Notes: generated by a model from the letters alone, not told the origin. A stretch of 33,302 bases of DNA from Acidimicrobiia bacterium (GCA_027494135.1 JAOSJK010000004.1:1-33302); one strand, 5' to 3'. Shown: positions 17,777 to 27,356, numbered from the stretch's first letter. Made by a program: numbers and translations.

Positions 17777-19466
17777 CTATGACGCAAGTCGTTCGAACCG
17801 GCAGCCGTCGACGAACAACTCGAAGAAGTCTGGCTCGGCCTCGAGCTCGACGTGCTCGATCCGCCGGATGTGCTGCTCGATCCGGGCTCGGCGCCGCTTT
17901 GATAGAAGCAAGGCCTTCGCTCCGCGAACCGAGGCATTACCGACCCGTACGACTCCGTTCCGGCGGCACGGGCACGAGGAGTCCGATATCGATCGCGTTC
18001 GTGACGTCGATCGAGTTCGCGAAGGCGCCGGCCAGGTAGAGGCGATCGATCTGCTCGGCGGTCACACCCAGCGTTCGCAGCAACACACGCTGGCCCGCGG
18101 CGTTCGCAGCCTTCGCCTGAGCGAGGTGGCTGATGTCCTCGCGCGAGAGCGTGATCCCGCGCTCGGGCACGATCGTCACGGTTCGCGATCCATCGACGAA
18201 CACGCCATCGGGCGCCATTCGGCCCGCACGACCAAGCTCAGCGAGCAGGTCGACGAGGCCCGAGCCGCACATGCCTTCAGGTTCCACGTCGCCGGTGGTT
18301 CGGTACTCAAAGCGGTCCGATACGAGCCGAATGGCCTCGATCGCGCCCTCCGCCCCGGGCATTCCGTAGCGGACGAGGCCGCCCTCGAAGGCCGGTCCGG
18401 CCGGGCAGGAGGCGGCCAGGAACCGTCGCCCGTCACCGATCATGACCTCGGTATTCGTACCGATGTCGATGACCATGACGACGCCGTCCGCGTCCTCGGC
18501 ATCGACCGCCACGAGGTCGGCGGCCGCGTCGGCGCCCACATGGCTGGCGATGAGCGGCCCTCCGACGATCCGGGCCTGAGGATGGACGAGGATTCCCAGC
18601 TCGTGGGCAAGACGAAGAAGACTGGTCGACTCGCGCCGCCCGGCGCGCATCTCGGCCTCGCTGACCGATTGGTACAGCGAGCGCCCGATCGGGCCCACAT
18701 CGAGCCCGAAGAACACGTCGCGCATCGTCGAGTTGCCGACGACCACGACTTCGTAGACGGACTGCCGCATCACACCGGACTCGGCGTACATCCGGCGCAG
18801 CTCGTGGTTGAGCGCCTTGCGGACCGCCTGTCGGAGTTCCCCCGGATGTTCGTTGTCGTACGAGATCCGGGTCATGACGTCGCTCCCGCCGAAGCGCTGG
18901 GGGTTCTCGAACGCGCCGACGGCGACTGTGGCGCCGCTGCGCAGTTCGACGAGTTCGAGGACGACCGTGGTCGTGCCCAGGTCGATGACCAGGCCGAAGG
19001 TCCCGTCGCGACAGGGATCGAGGGCCATGCCGTCGTAGGTCACCTGGTCGCCGACCACCTCCACCGGCGGGTCGATCTGGGCGGATGGCTCTCCGCCGGG
19101 CATCAGGATCTTCAGGCGCCGGCGCAGGCCGGCGAACTCGACATCGGGCGACGTTTGCTCGACGAACGCCTGGCAGGCCAGGCGATAGCGGTCCGACAGG
19201 AAGGCCTCCGCCGGGGTCCGGCCCGAGAGGGCTTCGGCGCCGCTGAGGATCTCGACCACGCACTCGTGGCAGCGCCCGGTGGACCGACAGGAGGCCGGAA
19301 CGACGACCGCGAGGTCGTCGGCATAGTCGAACAGCGACCGACCCGGGGCGAGCGGCCGGCGCACCTGACCGTGGATGACGTCGCCGGGGCCGTTCACTGG
19401 CTGGCGCTTCCGGAAGGCCGCGACCCGTCGTTCGACCGCGGTTCCGGCGAGGTCGCCCCCGGGCAC
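17777..19466 (-). CDS. RACo-type ATP-dependent reductive activator of corrinoid proteins
   Basis: It restores inactive Co(II) corrinoid to Co(I) using ATP. The N-terminal 2Fe-2S ferredoxin-like domain has SCRSTGRCHEC (C-x5-C-x2-C) and a later LACQ cysteine. A linker follows, then the ASKHA-type domain with FGLVIDLGTTTVVLELVE, ENPQRFGGSDVMTRI, VVVGNSTMRDVFFGLD, VVMVIDIGTNTEVMIGDG, AASCPAGPAFEGGLV, GMCGSGLVDLLAELG and LYLAGAFANSIDV. One frame break near 17965 leads to the last 60 residues (NASVRGAKALLLSKRRRARIE) and the stop at 17777. A GTG at 19466 opens the frame; GTG 19403 is also possible. The protein is otherwise unbroken. Corrinoid reactivation shows that a corrinoid methyltransferase must operate in this cell. 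Confidence 0.9.
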
Positions 19467-19516
19467 CCGGCGGTCATGGCCTCCTCGGACGCGACCAGGC
19501 GCTCCGACACGACCGT

Positions 19517-19861
19517 TCAGGCGCCCAGCGCGTGCTTGACGACGTCAATGGCCGACCCAGCATCCGGTGCGTAGGCGTCGGCCCCGATCTGGTCGGCGAA
19601 CTCTTGGGTCACCGGGGCTCCCCCAATGATATCTGGCCAGCCTACCTGGACGTAGTCGTATCTGCAGAACCGCTGGACGGCGACGTGGGCACCGCGTCGA
19701 TAGTCTTCGGTGCCAGTGTCCACGTCCGGCAACAGGTCGAATCGCCGGGCGATGGCATGGACGGCCACATCGTCCATGAACAACTCCGCCAGGAACACCC
19801 GGTTCGGCGTTCCGCGCCGGAGAATGTTGTCGGATGAACCCCTCCGGGTCCGGAGCGGCAC
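19517..19861 (-). pseudogene. Chimeric remnant: URO-D-like N-terminus joined to corrinoid-protein C-terminus
   Basis: About the first 70 residues resemble the start of uroporphyrinogen-decarboxylase-type methyltransferases (NILRRGTPNRVFLAELFMDD, then RYDYVQVG). Without a frame break the sequence changes to the C-terminal end of a B12-binding corrinoid protein: IIGGAPVTQEFADQIGADAY, PDAGSAIDVVKHALGA. The bulk of both parent genes is missing, as expected from one deletion with end points in two adjacent genes. The true start is uncertain because the frame upstream of 19861 is broken. Alternatives are a misassembly or a collapsed repeat. It is first in the C1 operon behind promoter 20045-20073. 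Confidence 0.65.
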
Positions 19862-20030
19862 CGCCCTCCAGCCCCCGGTATCGTCGCGGCCCAGGAGTCA
19901 CGGGAGCCGACTCGCGTGGGTCGAGTCGACGCCCCACCGAGCCTTCGGGGCTCCGCTCGGCCGCCGGAGACTGCCGTGCATGTCAGGTTCACCTCCGGAT
20001 GACGGTCTGATCGGCGGAAACCGAGGCGCC

Positions 20031-20038
20031 GACCGGTC
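20031..20038. promoter_or_regulatory. Second GACCGGTC palindrome near the C1 promoter
   Basis: GACCGGTC occurs here and again at 20064-20071 inside operator site 5, on either side of the predicted -10. The pair may allow cooperative binding or looping. It is too short to be convincing alone. Confidence 0.35.
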
Positions 20039-20044
20039 AGTCGC

Positions 20045-20073
20045 ATCTTACCCTGAGGTGGATGACCGGTCAA
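20045..20073 (-). promoter_or_regulatory. Predicted promoter of the corrinoid C1 operon
   Basis: On the minus strand TTGACC (20068-20073) and TAAGAT (20045-20050) are separated by 17 bp. The -35 is inside operator-like site 5. It serves the genes 19861 to 14125, all minus and closely packed. This 300-bp gap (19862-20162) contains no gene. Confidence 0.5.
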
Positions 20074-20076
20074 CCA
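20059..20076 (-). promoter_or_regulatory. Operator-like 18-mer, site 5 (C1 operon)
   Basis: Minus strand TGGTTGACCGGTCATCCA. It agrees with the consensus of the other four sites except for two positions and is itself almost a perfect 18-bp inverted repeat. It overlaps the -35 of the C1 promoter. It is the weakest member, but the position is apt. Confidence 0.55.
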
Positions 20077-20162
20077 GTCGCGTGCCGCGCGTTGGGCCCA
20101 CACACGGCAACTCCGACCAGGGGCGGTTCACGTTAGCGACGGGGCATTCGAGCTCGGACGTG

Positions 20163-22695
20163 TCACGGCTCGATGAGTAGGTCGAATTCCTGAGCTGGAT
20201 GCTCATAGGTTGCGGTGAGTCTTCGGCTGCTCGCGTCCCAGTACCAAGCACTCTCTTCCAACGCGGCGCCGTCCTGACTCACCTTTCTCGGCCGCCACGG
20301 GAGACGGACGGCGATTTCGCCTTGCGTCCCGGGCTGGCCGAAGGCACGGAGCGTCACGCGGTCATCGTCACCGGCCGCCTGAAGTACCTCGGACGTCGCG
20401 TATTCGATCTCACCTGCTGCGCCTTCGATAACCAGGTTGATCGGCAAGACGAGGCCGCCTCGTCTTGGCGAACTGCGCCCCAGGGAGGATCTTCGGGAGC
20501 GATTCTCGCCTTCCGGTCCGGGGATCCGTGTACTGAACTTTCGTCCCGACAGGCCATCCACCTGCGTTGAGCACGAAGAGATAGGCGTTCGATCCGTTCG
20601 AGCGTTCGACGACCTGAAGTTCCTCACTCTCCGAGTGCGCCACTCGACGGGTGCCGAAGTGCTCGAGGATCCGCCAGATCAGACCACGATCTGCCGACAG
20701 TCCGTCGGCGGTATACGAGGGCTTGAATCCCAGGACGACGCACCGACCGGCCTGAATCGGCGTCGAGAATCCGCAGATTGCTCCAGATCTCGCGTTCCAG
20801 ACGAGCGGTTCGGCATGAGGCGGAATGTCGAACGACTGAACGTAGTCGAAGACCAGGACCTCGTCGGGACTGCCTTCGTACCGGACGAGTTACGGGGCGT
20901 GTGAAACCAACTGAAGGTCGTCCCGACCGCCGGAAGCAGGTCCCGTGCACCGATCGCGTCGGCGAGGAGCGTGCATGGCCGCCCTCCGAGATCCTGGGTA
21001 GGGATCCGCGGAAGCATCACCAAGCAGCCGCCGCGCTTCGACATAGGCCACCAGCTTGGCGTGCGTGTGAGCGTCCATGATGTCCAGGGTGAGAATCCAA
21101 AGCTGCGGATGCTTCAGGAGTCCTTCGACGGTCTCGGTTTCAAGCATCGTCGCATCGAAAGTCACGCTCGACAGCGCGAGCAGTGATAGCAATCCGTAGT
21201 CGCTAGGGAAGAAGCTCTGACGCAGGGTGTCCGCGATGTCATCGCGCAGGCCGGAGTCGAGCGTGTACCGACGTAGGACAGGGCTCGGTACGGCTCGTAG
21301 AAGCCGACGGCTGCATCCGAGAGAACGGCGAACTCATCGAGAGGTTTGTCCCGCAGAAACGTGCCCATCCGCTTGATCGTTTTCATAGTGGGGACGCTCG
21401 CGGCCATCCGGGCCGATCGCGTTGGATTGGTCGTACACCGTTCCCGTAAAGGATCGTCCCCAGCCGATCGGGTTCGTCCCCGACGGGATCGTCCAGTAGA
21501 CAAGATGGTCGAGGCCGAAGGCGACCAGCATGTGATACAGAAGATCCGCCTCGTCCTGATCCAGGCGATAGGTCGCAGCCGCCTGTGCCTCGACGCAGAT
21601 CCGCGGCGCATCCAGCCGCTGGGCCAATGATCGATAGATCGCGAGCTTGCCTGCCACGTACTGGACGGCGTCCTCCTTGATGTGGCTCGTGCGATAGGAC
21701 TCCCACACGCCGGATGGGTAGATTTCGGTGGTTGGGAGAATTGCGAGGCCCCGTTCCTGACAGAACGCGCGGAATGTCTCCCAGCCCTCGAGATCAAAAT
21801 CGAGGTACGGATCAAGCAGGGACAGCGGGACGTCTATCCCCCCGGGCAAGCAGTAGCGCATACAACCTCGGCAACGTATTCGTTGACCATGTCGAGCTTG
21901 AACCGGTGCCAGTCGAGCAGCCTCGGATAGTCGCGTGGTGCACGTGGCGGCGTCCGAGGAGGCGGCACGTCGGGCAAACGTCCCATGGCGCGCCCTGTAC
22001 TCGCGGTTCAGCGCCCGAATGGAGCCATACCGAGCTCGCAGCCATGATTCGAATAGTCCGCCGGGTCCTGTGATGAACGGGTTGTAGTCGGAGCTCAGCG
22101 CCTCCGGGATGGTCATCCAGTAAGACGGCTCGCCGTCAATCTCGACAGAGATGATCGGTCCACCTGCTGTCCACTGCCGGGGCCGAAGCACCTCGCAAAC
22201 AGCGTCATACCAGGTGGCTACCCGCTCAAGAAACGCCGGGTGCAAGCTCGTGATGACCGGGTAGGCGTCCATGATCTTTGGCAGATGACCGCCTGACGCG
22301 TCGAGGGAGAGCATCCTGGGTGAGCGACGAGCAGGCCTTCGGGAATGCCACCGTTGTCCCACCCGCGCAGATGTACGGCCCCGGCCGCGCGACCGCGTAG
22401 AAGCCCCTTCCTTCAAGAGCTCGAGAAGGTGCCGGAGGCTTCTGCGTGGGATGGCTCTTGCCATCGAAGTCGTATTTGCCATCCGGAAGTTCGTGCCAAT
22501 TCCACGGAATGGGCAGCGTGACGGTGTTGCAGTTCGCGGCACGTAGCCGTCCGATGACCGCTCTCCACCCGCGGGATCGTGTCGGAAGTAGAAGAACTCC
22601 GATCCGTACAGGGTGAGTCTCTTGCCATCGAGCTGCACTCCTCTGATGACAGCATAGCCCGTCGGTTCCCGCTCATTCCTCTCCTTCGTTGTCAT
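20163..22695 (-). CDS. Glycoside hydrolase family 35-like beta-galactosidase (many frameshifts)
   Basis: Large glycosidase of about 840 residues. The N-terminus (ATG 22695) carries VQLDGKRLTLYGSEFFYFRH, typical of GH35, then pieces in other frames (NTVTLPIPWNWHE), GGPIISVEIDGEPSYWMT in the acid/base region, LERVATWYDAVCEVLRPRQW, RICVEAQAAATYR (candidate nucleophile Glu) and TIPSGTNPIGWGRS. A later part reads GGCLVMLPRIPTQDLGGRPC and VGTTFSWFHTPRN; the C-terminal beta domain ends EESAWYWDASSRRL and FDLLIEP. It lacks the usual IENEY, having IDGEP instead, so it is divergent and the linkage cleaved is unknown. There is no signal peptide, so it acts in the cytoplasm on imported oligosaccharide. 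Last gene of ABC operon 2. Confidence 0.75.
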
Positions 22696-22791
22696 CCGGT
22701 CGTGGCGGTTTCGCCCGCAAGCCTGCGCGCGAGCGTCACTCTCGATCTGCAGGACCAGTGCTGAGTGATCGAGGCCTCCATCGCCCTGCGT

Positions 22792-22989
22792 CTAGCCGGC
22801 GGCTCCTGCCCGCTCGTCGTACGCCTCGGGCGCTGACAGGTCCGGTAGCCAGATCCGATCGGGCTTGATGCCGACATTTGGCCCGACCACCGAACTCATC
22901 GGGCGCGCGACATCTTCGTGCGCGAAGCGATTCGTGGCCCATGCACGCGACGGCAGATGGCAGGGTCTCACTGAAGCGGCGGTGCTCAC
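22792..22989 (-). CDS. Small ORF of unknown function after permease
   Basis: A 65-residue frame whose GTG start (22989) overlaps the permease stop at 22986 by GTGA. It reads VSTAASVRPCHLPSRAWAT... and ends DLSAPEAYDERAGAAG. No membrane segment or motif is recognised. ABC operon 1 also has a small coupled ORF straight after its second permease (6652), but the two products show no convincing similarity. It may be the 5' piece of an indel-broken gene. Confidence 0.4.
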   Translation of the reverse strand: MSTAASVRPCHLPSRAWATNRFAHEDVARPMSSVVGPNVGIKPDRIWLPDLSAPEAYDERAGAAG

Positions 22990-23845
22990 CCTTTGACCGA
23001 GCCTGCCAACAAACCCCTTCGTCAGTCGCCCTGAAAGAAGATGAACACGACGTAGACGGGGACAAGCGTGACGATGGAGCCAGCCGCCAATACGCCGAAG
23101 TTCGCGTAGTGCACGCTCTGCAGCAGGGGCACCGCCACCTGGGCGGTCTTGTCCTGAGAGCTCAACAAGACCAGTGCGAATAGATACTGTTCCAGATGTC
23201 AACGAAGTTGAGTACGAGAATGGTGATGATCCCGGGTCGCGTCAGCGGGAAGAAGATCCGCCACATGACCTGCCAACGCGTGGCACCGTCGACGACAGCA
23301 CTCTCCTCGAGTTCAAGAGGAATCTGGTCGGACGTACGTCGCGAGCACAAGGACGGACAGTGGGAGTCGTGTTGCCGGATAGAAGAGTACGAGAATCAGG
23401 GGCTATTCAGCAGACCAACAGCTGCCGCCAGCAAGAAGATCGGCACCAGAACCGCAAAGGCCGGGACGGAAAGCCCAATCCGAAGAAGCGTTCAAGCATG
23501 GCGCCCATCCGCGACCGCACGCGGCCGATGGCGAACGCAGCGGGAAAAGCCAGGGCGAGGGTCACGAGCTCCGCGCCGCATGTCACGATCGCCGAGATCC
23601 ACATCGCGTGGGCTAGGTCGACCCTGATCCTGAGCCACCGCGTAGTTATCGAGGCTGGGTGACGTCGGAAGGCTTAGCGGGGCGGTCAGGATCTGTGGTG
23701 TGTCCTTGAACGAAGACACCACCAGGTAGTAGAGGGGCAGCACGATAAGCGTCGCGTAGACGATCGATACCAGGTAACCGAACGCCGTGAATCCGGACGG
23801 AGCACGCAGCCGAATTCGGCCCCGTGGGCGTGCGGTCGCCGTCAC
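22986..23845 (-). CDS. Sugar ABC permease, MalG-type (frameshifted)
   Basis: Second permease of ABC system 2. The GTG start at 23845 overlaps the previous stop (GTGA). It reads SGFTAFGYLVSIVYATLIVL, YYLVVSSFKDTPQILTAPLS, then in other frames WISAIVTCGAELVTLALAFP, GATRWQVMWRIFFPLTRPGI (post-EAA segment; loop ELEESAVVDGATRW) and ITILVLNFVDIWN. The end LVPVYVVFIFFQG, then LTKGF-LAGSVKG, closes at the stop 22986. It matches the MalG-type protein of system 1, including the terminal LAGSVK. Breaks occur near 23625, 23450, 23340, 23185 and 23035. Confidence 0.83.
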
Positions 23846-24742
23846 AGTTCGTACCTACGGTTGGTCGCCGCTCGGATCGCGAGCATCCCGGCCAGTCCCA
23901 CGACGAACAGCACCACGGCGATCGCTTGGCTGTATCCGAGTTGCTGGGCGACAAACGCGCGGTCGTACATGTGTACGGCAGTGTCAGGAGAAGTCGCCTG
24001 GCCCGCCCTGTGTGATGAGCAGGACGTTCTGGACCGAGCCGAGGAGCAGGAACAGGAAGTGCAGAATGAGCACTACGCCGACGAAATCCGTGATGAGCGG
24101 TAAGGCGATGCGGCGCATCTGCGTCACCGGGCCTGCCCCGTCAAGCTCGGCGGCCTCGTACAGGTCCGCCGGAACGTTCGAGAGCGACGCACTGAAGAGG
24201 ACGGCGTAGAATCCGATCCCGGCCCAGATGTCGAGCGCGATGATCGTGCCGAGAGCCGTCGATGGCTCACCGAGCCAGAACCGAGTGAGTCCACCCAGCC
24301 CAACCTCTCGAAGGATCGTGTTGATCATGCCTTCGGGAAGGAACAGGCCGATGAACATGATCGCCTTGGCGGTCGTGGACGAGATGACCGGCGCGAAGAA
24401 CAAGAGCGTCAGAATCCGGTAGCCAGGCGGGCGCCGGCTCAGGAAGAAGCCCAACGCGAACGCCGTCGGGACCACTGTGACCATGCCCAGCACGATCTGC
24501 ACGGCGGAGTTGTTGACGGCCCGCCAGAACCGCGGGTCGCTCAGGATCCGGGCGTAGTTATCGACGCCGATCTCCATCGGCGAGGACAGCAGTCCGTTCC
24601 AGCGCAGCGTGCTCGCGTAGAAGGAGAACGCGAGCGGACCGACCATGAACACCGCGAACCACAGCAACGCCGGACTGGCGAGGGCCAGACCCGCCAGCCA
24701 GGCGCGCCTGCGAAAGAATGCCTTCGAACTCGTCGTGTTCAT
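23842..24742 (-). CDS. Sugar ABC permease, MalF-type (one frameshift)
   Basis: First permease of ABC system 2. ATG 24742 gives MNTTSSKAFFRRRAWLAGLA, helices LASPALLWFAVFMVGPLAFS and VQIVLGMVTVVPTAFALGFF, the EAA loop DLYEAAELDGAGPVTQMRRI, and FVGVVLILHFLFLLLGSVQN. The family block LLITQGGPGDFS is followed by a break near 23985 and then the last helix (GYSQAIAVVLFVVGLAGMLA), ending RRYEL. About 300 residues, as usual. It is separated from the binding-protein gene by a strong hairpin at 24802-24840. Confidence 0.87.
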
Positions 24743-24801
24743 GAGCATTTGGAAGGCAATGTCGACCGAAACCGAGCACCGCACAACGTGAGCCTTCGAA
24801 T

Positions 24802-24840
24802 CGTCATGGCCACAGTACGCCGAGCACTGTGGCCATGACG
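24802..24840. terminator. Perfect 15-bp intercistronic hairpin
   Basis: CGTCATGGCCACAGT (24802-24816) pairs perfectly with 24826-24840 around a 9-base loop. It lies in the gap between the binding protein and the first permease. There is no T tract, so full termination is doubtful. In sugar ABC operons such a hairpin commonly protects the upstream binding-protein mRNA and lowers permease expression, which fits the need for excess binding protein. Confidence 0.65.
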
Positions 24841-24873
24841 CGACTAGGAGCGACTGTCGGTGGGCCCTACCCC

Positions 24874-26191
24874 CTACCGCTTGAAGGCCGCGTCGAGTTG
24901 CGATGCGATTTCGGCTGCCGACGTCCCCGGCACGTAGGCGAGCTTCGAGACATTCCGCCACGCCGTGTCAGCACTGCCCGGAGTGACCGTGTTCCAGAAC
25001 GGGGCTACCTCGGCCGTCCCACCCAACTTCAGCGAGGCAGAGAACAGAGGATTGAGCTTGGACGCATCAACCTGGGCATTGGTCGTTGGCGGGACCATGC
25101 CCGTCTGCTCGACGAACTTGCCGATCACAGCCGGCTGGTAGAGGAACTGCACGAGTTTCTGGACCGCATCGAGCTTCTTGGAGCCGTTGCGAGTGATCCA
25201 CACGCCCTTGCCCGAGTAGTCCTGGTAGTAGATCGGCTTTGCGTGGGGCGAGCCGCTAGGCAGGGGAAGCCGCCAAGCTGCGTGCTCGCCAGAAGGTCGG
25301 CACTCGGGCTCGCGTACCCCAGGAACCTTCGAACTGCATCGCGGCCTTGCCGTCCAGGTACATCTGGGCCGTTGCATCGGGGGTCAAACCTGCAGCTCCG
25401 TCGGCGAAGACGCCTGCGTCGCGGAGCGCGACGAAGAGGTCGACGCCAGCCTTGGCGTTCGGATTCGTCGAGAATCCACCCCTGCGCGTAGACCTGCCGC
25501 ATCCGTCGTCCGTCAGTCTCGACTGAACGATCAGCTTAAACAGCGCGTAGCCCGGACCCGCGGCACCGGCAGCGGCCAGGACCTGGAAGCCGGCGGCCTT
25601 GATCTTGGGGACCGCGGCGATGAGCTCGTTGGTGGTCGTCGGGATCGCGACGCCGGCCTTGTCAAAGATCGCCTTGTTGTACCAGATGGGCCAGTTAAAG
25701 CCCTCGAGCGGGAAGGCGACGATCTTGCCGTCTGACTGAGTGAAGGACGTGAGCGCCGCGGCATCAAAGGCGTTGACGAGGCCCCACTGGGTGAGCATGT
25801 CGTTCACGGGCACCGTCACGCCCTGGGACTCCCAGCCCAGATTAGGGGCCCAATAGTTGTTCATAATGATGTCCGGTTCCTGTCCGGCGAGGAACGCCGT
25901 CTCGACCTTCGTCGGTACGTCGGCATCCTTGAATGTGGAGACCTGGATCTTGATGTCCGGGTTCGCCGCCTGGAAGTCCGCGAACACCTGCGCGATGATC
26001 GGCCCCTTCGGGTCGCTCGCCGCCCAGTCGTTGATGACGTTGAGGGTCACCGGGCCGCTAGTCGCGGCGGGCGAGCTGACAGACGAAGGGCTGGCCTCCG
26101 GGGTCCCGCTCGGTGACGGGGATGCCGAACCGGCGCAGGCGCCGACCAGCAGCGATGTCGCGACGACAATGATCATTCGGTTACGCTGCAT
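24874..26191 (-). CDS. Family 1 sugar ABC transporter substrate-binding lipoprotein (frameshifted)
   Basis: Ligand-binding lipoprotein of ABC system 2. ATG 26191 follows a strong GAGGAGGAG ribosome site. The signal peptide MQRNRMIIVVATSLLVGAC ends in a lipobox (VGAC, Cys 19), then a Ser/Pro-rich linker. Body motifs are TLNVINDWAASDPKGP, VETAFLAGQEPDIIMNNYW, FPLEGFNWPIWYNKAIFD, YLDGKAAMQFEGSWG, then in a second frame PIYYQDYSGKGVWITRNGSK. It ends TSAAEIASQLDAAFKR. There are breaks near 25500 and 25310. It is similar along its whole length to the protein at 3486-4823, pointing to an ancient duplication with related ligands. Confidence 0.88.
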
Positions 26192-26313
26192 GGCTCCTCC
26201 TCATGGACCGGTCCGGCAGTCCGCGACGACGCGCATCCACCTCCGTCGGCCGGCGGAGACGTCGCGATCGCTTCTCCTACCGCCAGCAGACTCGTCTGCC
26301 GCCGCGCCGACAC

Positions 26314-26331
26314 TGGTCGATTGGTCGACCA
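26314..26331 (+). promoter_or_regulatory. Operator-like 18-mer, site 3 (ABC operon 2)
   Basis: TGGTCGATTGGTCGACCA, the closest to the consensus. It lies 4 bp downstream of the -10 of the minus-strand promoter. A further TGGTCGAC half-site at 26366-26373 lies just upstream of the -35. Confidence 0.72.
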
Positions 26332-26335
26332 GTTC

Positions 26336-26363
26336 AGGATAATCCCCATCGTGCGCTTGTCAA
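26336..26363 (-). promoter_or_regulatory. Predicted promoter of sugar ABC operon 2
   Basis: Minus strand TTGACA (26358-26363) and TATCCT (26336-26341) with a 16-bp spacer, the best sigma-70-like promoter in the window. The operator follows directly. The leader to ATG 26191 is about 140 nt. Confidence 0.6.
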
Positions 26364-26374
26364 CTTGGTCGACA

Positions 26375-27334
26375 TCACCCTGATCGCGTCACCCTGTCCC
26401 GGTGCAGACGCTCTGCCGGCCGGTCGCTGCCAGGGTCCAAGCCGTGTGCGCCAGCGACCAACGTGATCAAGGCCGAGTGGTCGAGCTTGCCGTCACCACG
26501 CGCGACCAGCGATCTGAGTTGGACGGCGACAGGTGCAAACCCAGGAATCGGAACGCGAAGGCGACGCGCGGTCTCGAGGACGATCCGGGCGTCCTTTGAA
26601 TGGAGCTCCACCCGCCCTCCCGGGACGAAGTTGCCGTCGAGCATCCGCTGACCATGCAGCTCGAGCACGCTGCTGGCGGCCAATCCGCCCAACATAGCGT
26701 CTCGCACGCGTCCCGGATCGACGCCAGCGGCAGCCGCCAGGGCGAGCGCCTCGGCAACCGCCTCAATTGTTGATCCCACCACGAGCTGGTTGCATGCCTT
26801 TGCGATCTGGCCCGATCCGACGCCGCCAATGTGCACGACGTTGCGGCCCATGGCCCGAAGGACCGGAAGCGCGGCCGCGACGGCCCGTCGAGCCCCGCCC
26901 ACCATGATCGACAACGTCGCCTCCTGCGCACCGACCTCTCCACCGGAAACGGGAGCATCGATCAACCACGCGCCTTGTTTGCGAACCCGGGCTGCGAGCC
27001 TTGTCATCGCGGCAGGATCATGTGTCCCCATGTCGATCACGATTGCGCCGGCTCGAAGTCCCGACAGAGCGCCAAGCTCTCCGGTGAGCACGGCTTCGAA
27101 GTCCTCCGTCGTCGGCACCATCACGATGAGGACGTCGGTTGCCGCAGCGAGAGCTTCCGGCGAAGCCGCTGCCATGGCGCCGGCCCGCACGAGAGCCTCG
27201 ACCGGTGCAGGGGAGCGCGAGCAGACGAGCAACGGGAAGCCCGCGCGGAGCAGGTTTAGGGCCATCGGGCGACCCATGACGCCTAACCCGACGAAACCGA
27301 CGGTCGGGTGCGCGCCCTGGCGATTCTGGTCCAT
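26375..27334 (-). CDS. 2-hydroxy-3-oxopropionate (tartronate semialdehyde) reductase / beta-hydroxyacid dehydrogenase
   Basis: Unbroken 319-residue NAD(P)-dependent beta-hydroxyacid dehydrogenase. The Rossmann start is VGFVGLGVMGRPMA (GLGVMG 16-21). The substrate motif is DAPVSGGEVGA (126-136), and the catalytic Lys is K179 in GQIAKACNQLVVG. The family includes GarR, 3-hydroxyisobutyrate dehydrogenase and related sugar-acid reductases. In this setting a GarR-like role in tartronate semialdehyde reduction or a semialdehyde of a branched substrate is plausible. ATG 27334 shares the operator region at 27357 with the divergent dehydrogenase operon. The C-terminal 20 residues reach to 12 bp before the ABC operon 2 promoter. 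Confidence 0.9.
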   Translation of the reverse strand: MDQNRQGAHPTVGFVGLGVMGRPMALNLLRAGFPLLVCSRSPAPVEALVRAGAMAAASPEALAAATDVLIVMVPTTEDFEAVLTGELGALSGLRAGAIVIDMGTHDPAAMTRLAARVRKQGAWLIDAPVSGGEVGAQEATLSIMVGGARRAVAAALPVLRAMGRNVVHIGGVGSGQIAKACNQLVVGSTIEAVAEALALAAAAGVDPGRVRDAMLGGLAASSVLELHGQRMLDGNFVPGGRVELHSKDARIVLETARRLRVPIPGFAPVAVQLRSLVARGDGKLDHSALITLVAGAHGLDPGSDRPAERLHRDRVTRSG

Positions 27335-27356
27335 GAGCTGGACTCCGACTGAGGAC

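Noticed and set aside
17868..19574. A 568-codon open frame on the plus strand
   Set aside because: It is the antisense shadow of the RACo gene in high-GC DNA; its composition is Arg/Asp/His-rich with no motif, while the opposite strand encodes clear RACo signatures.
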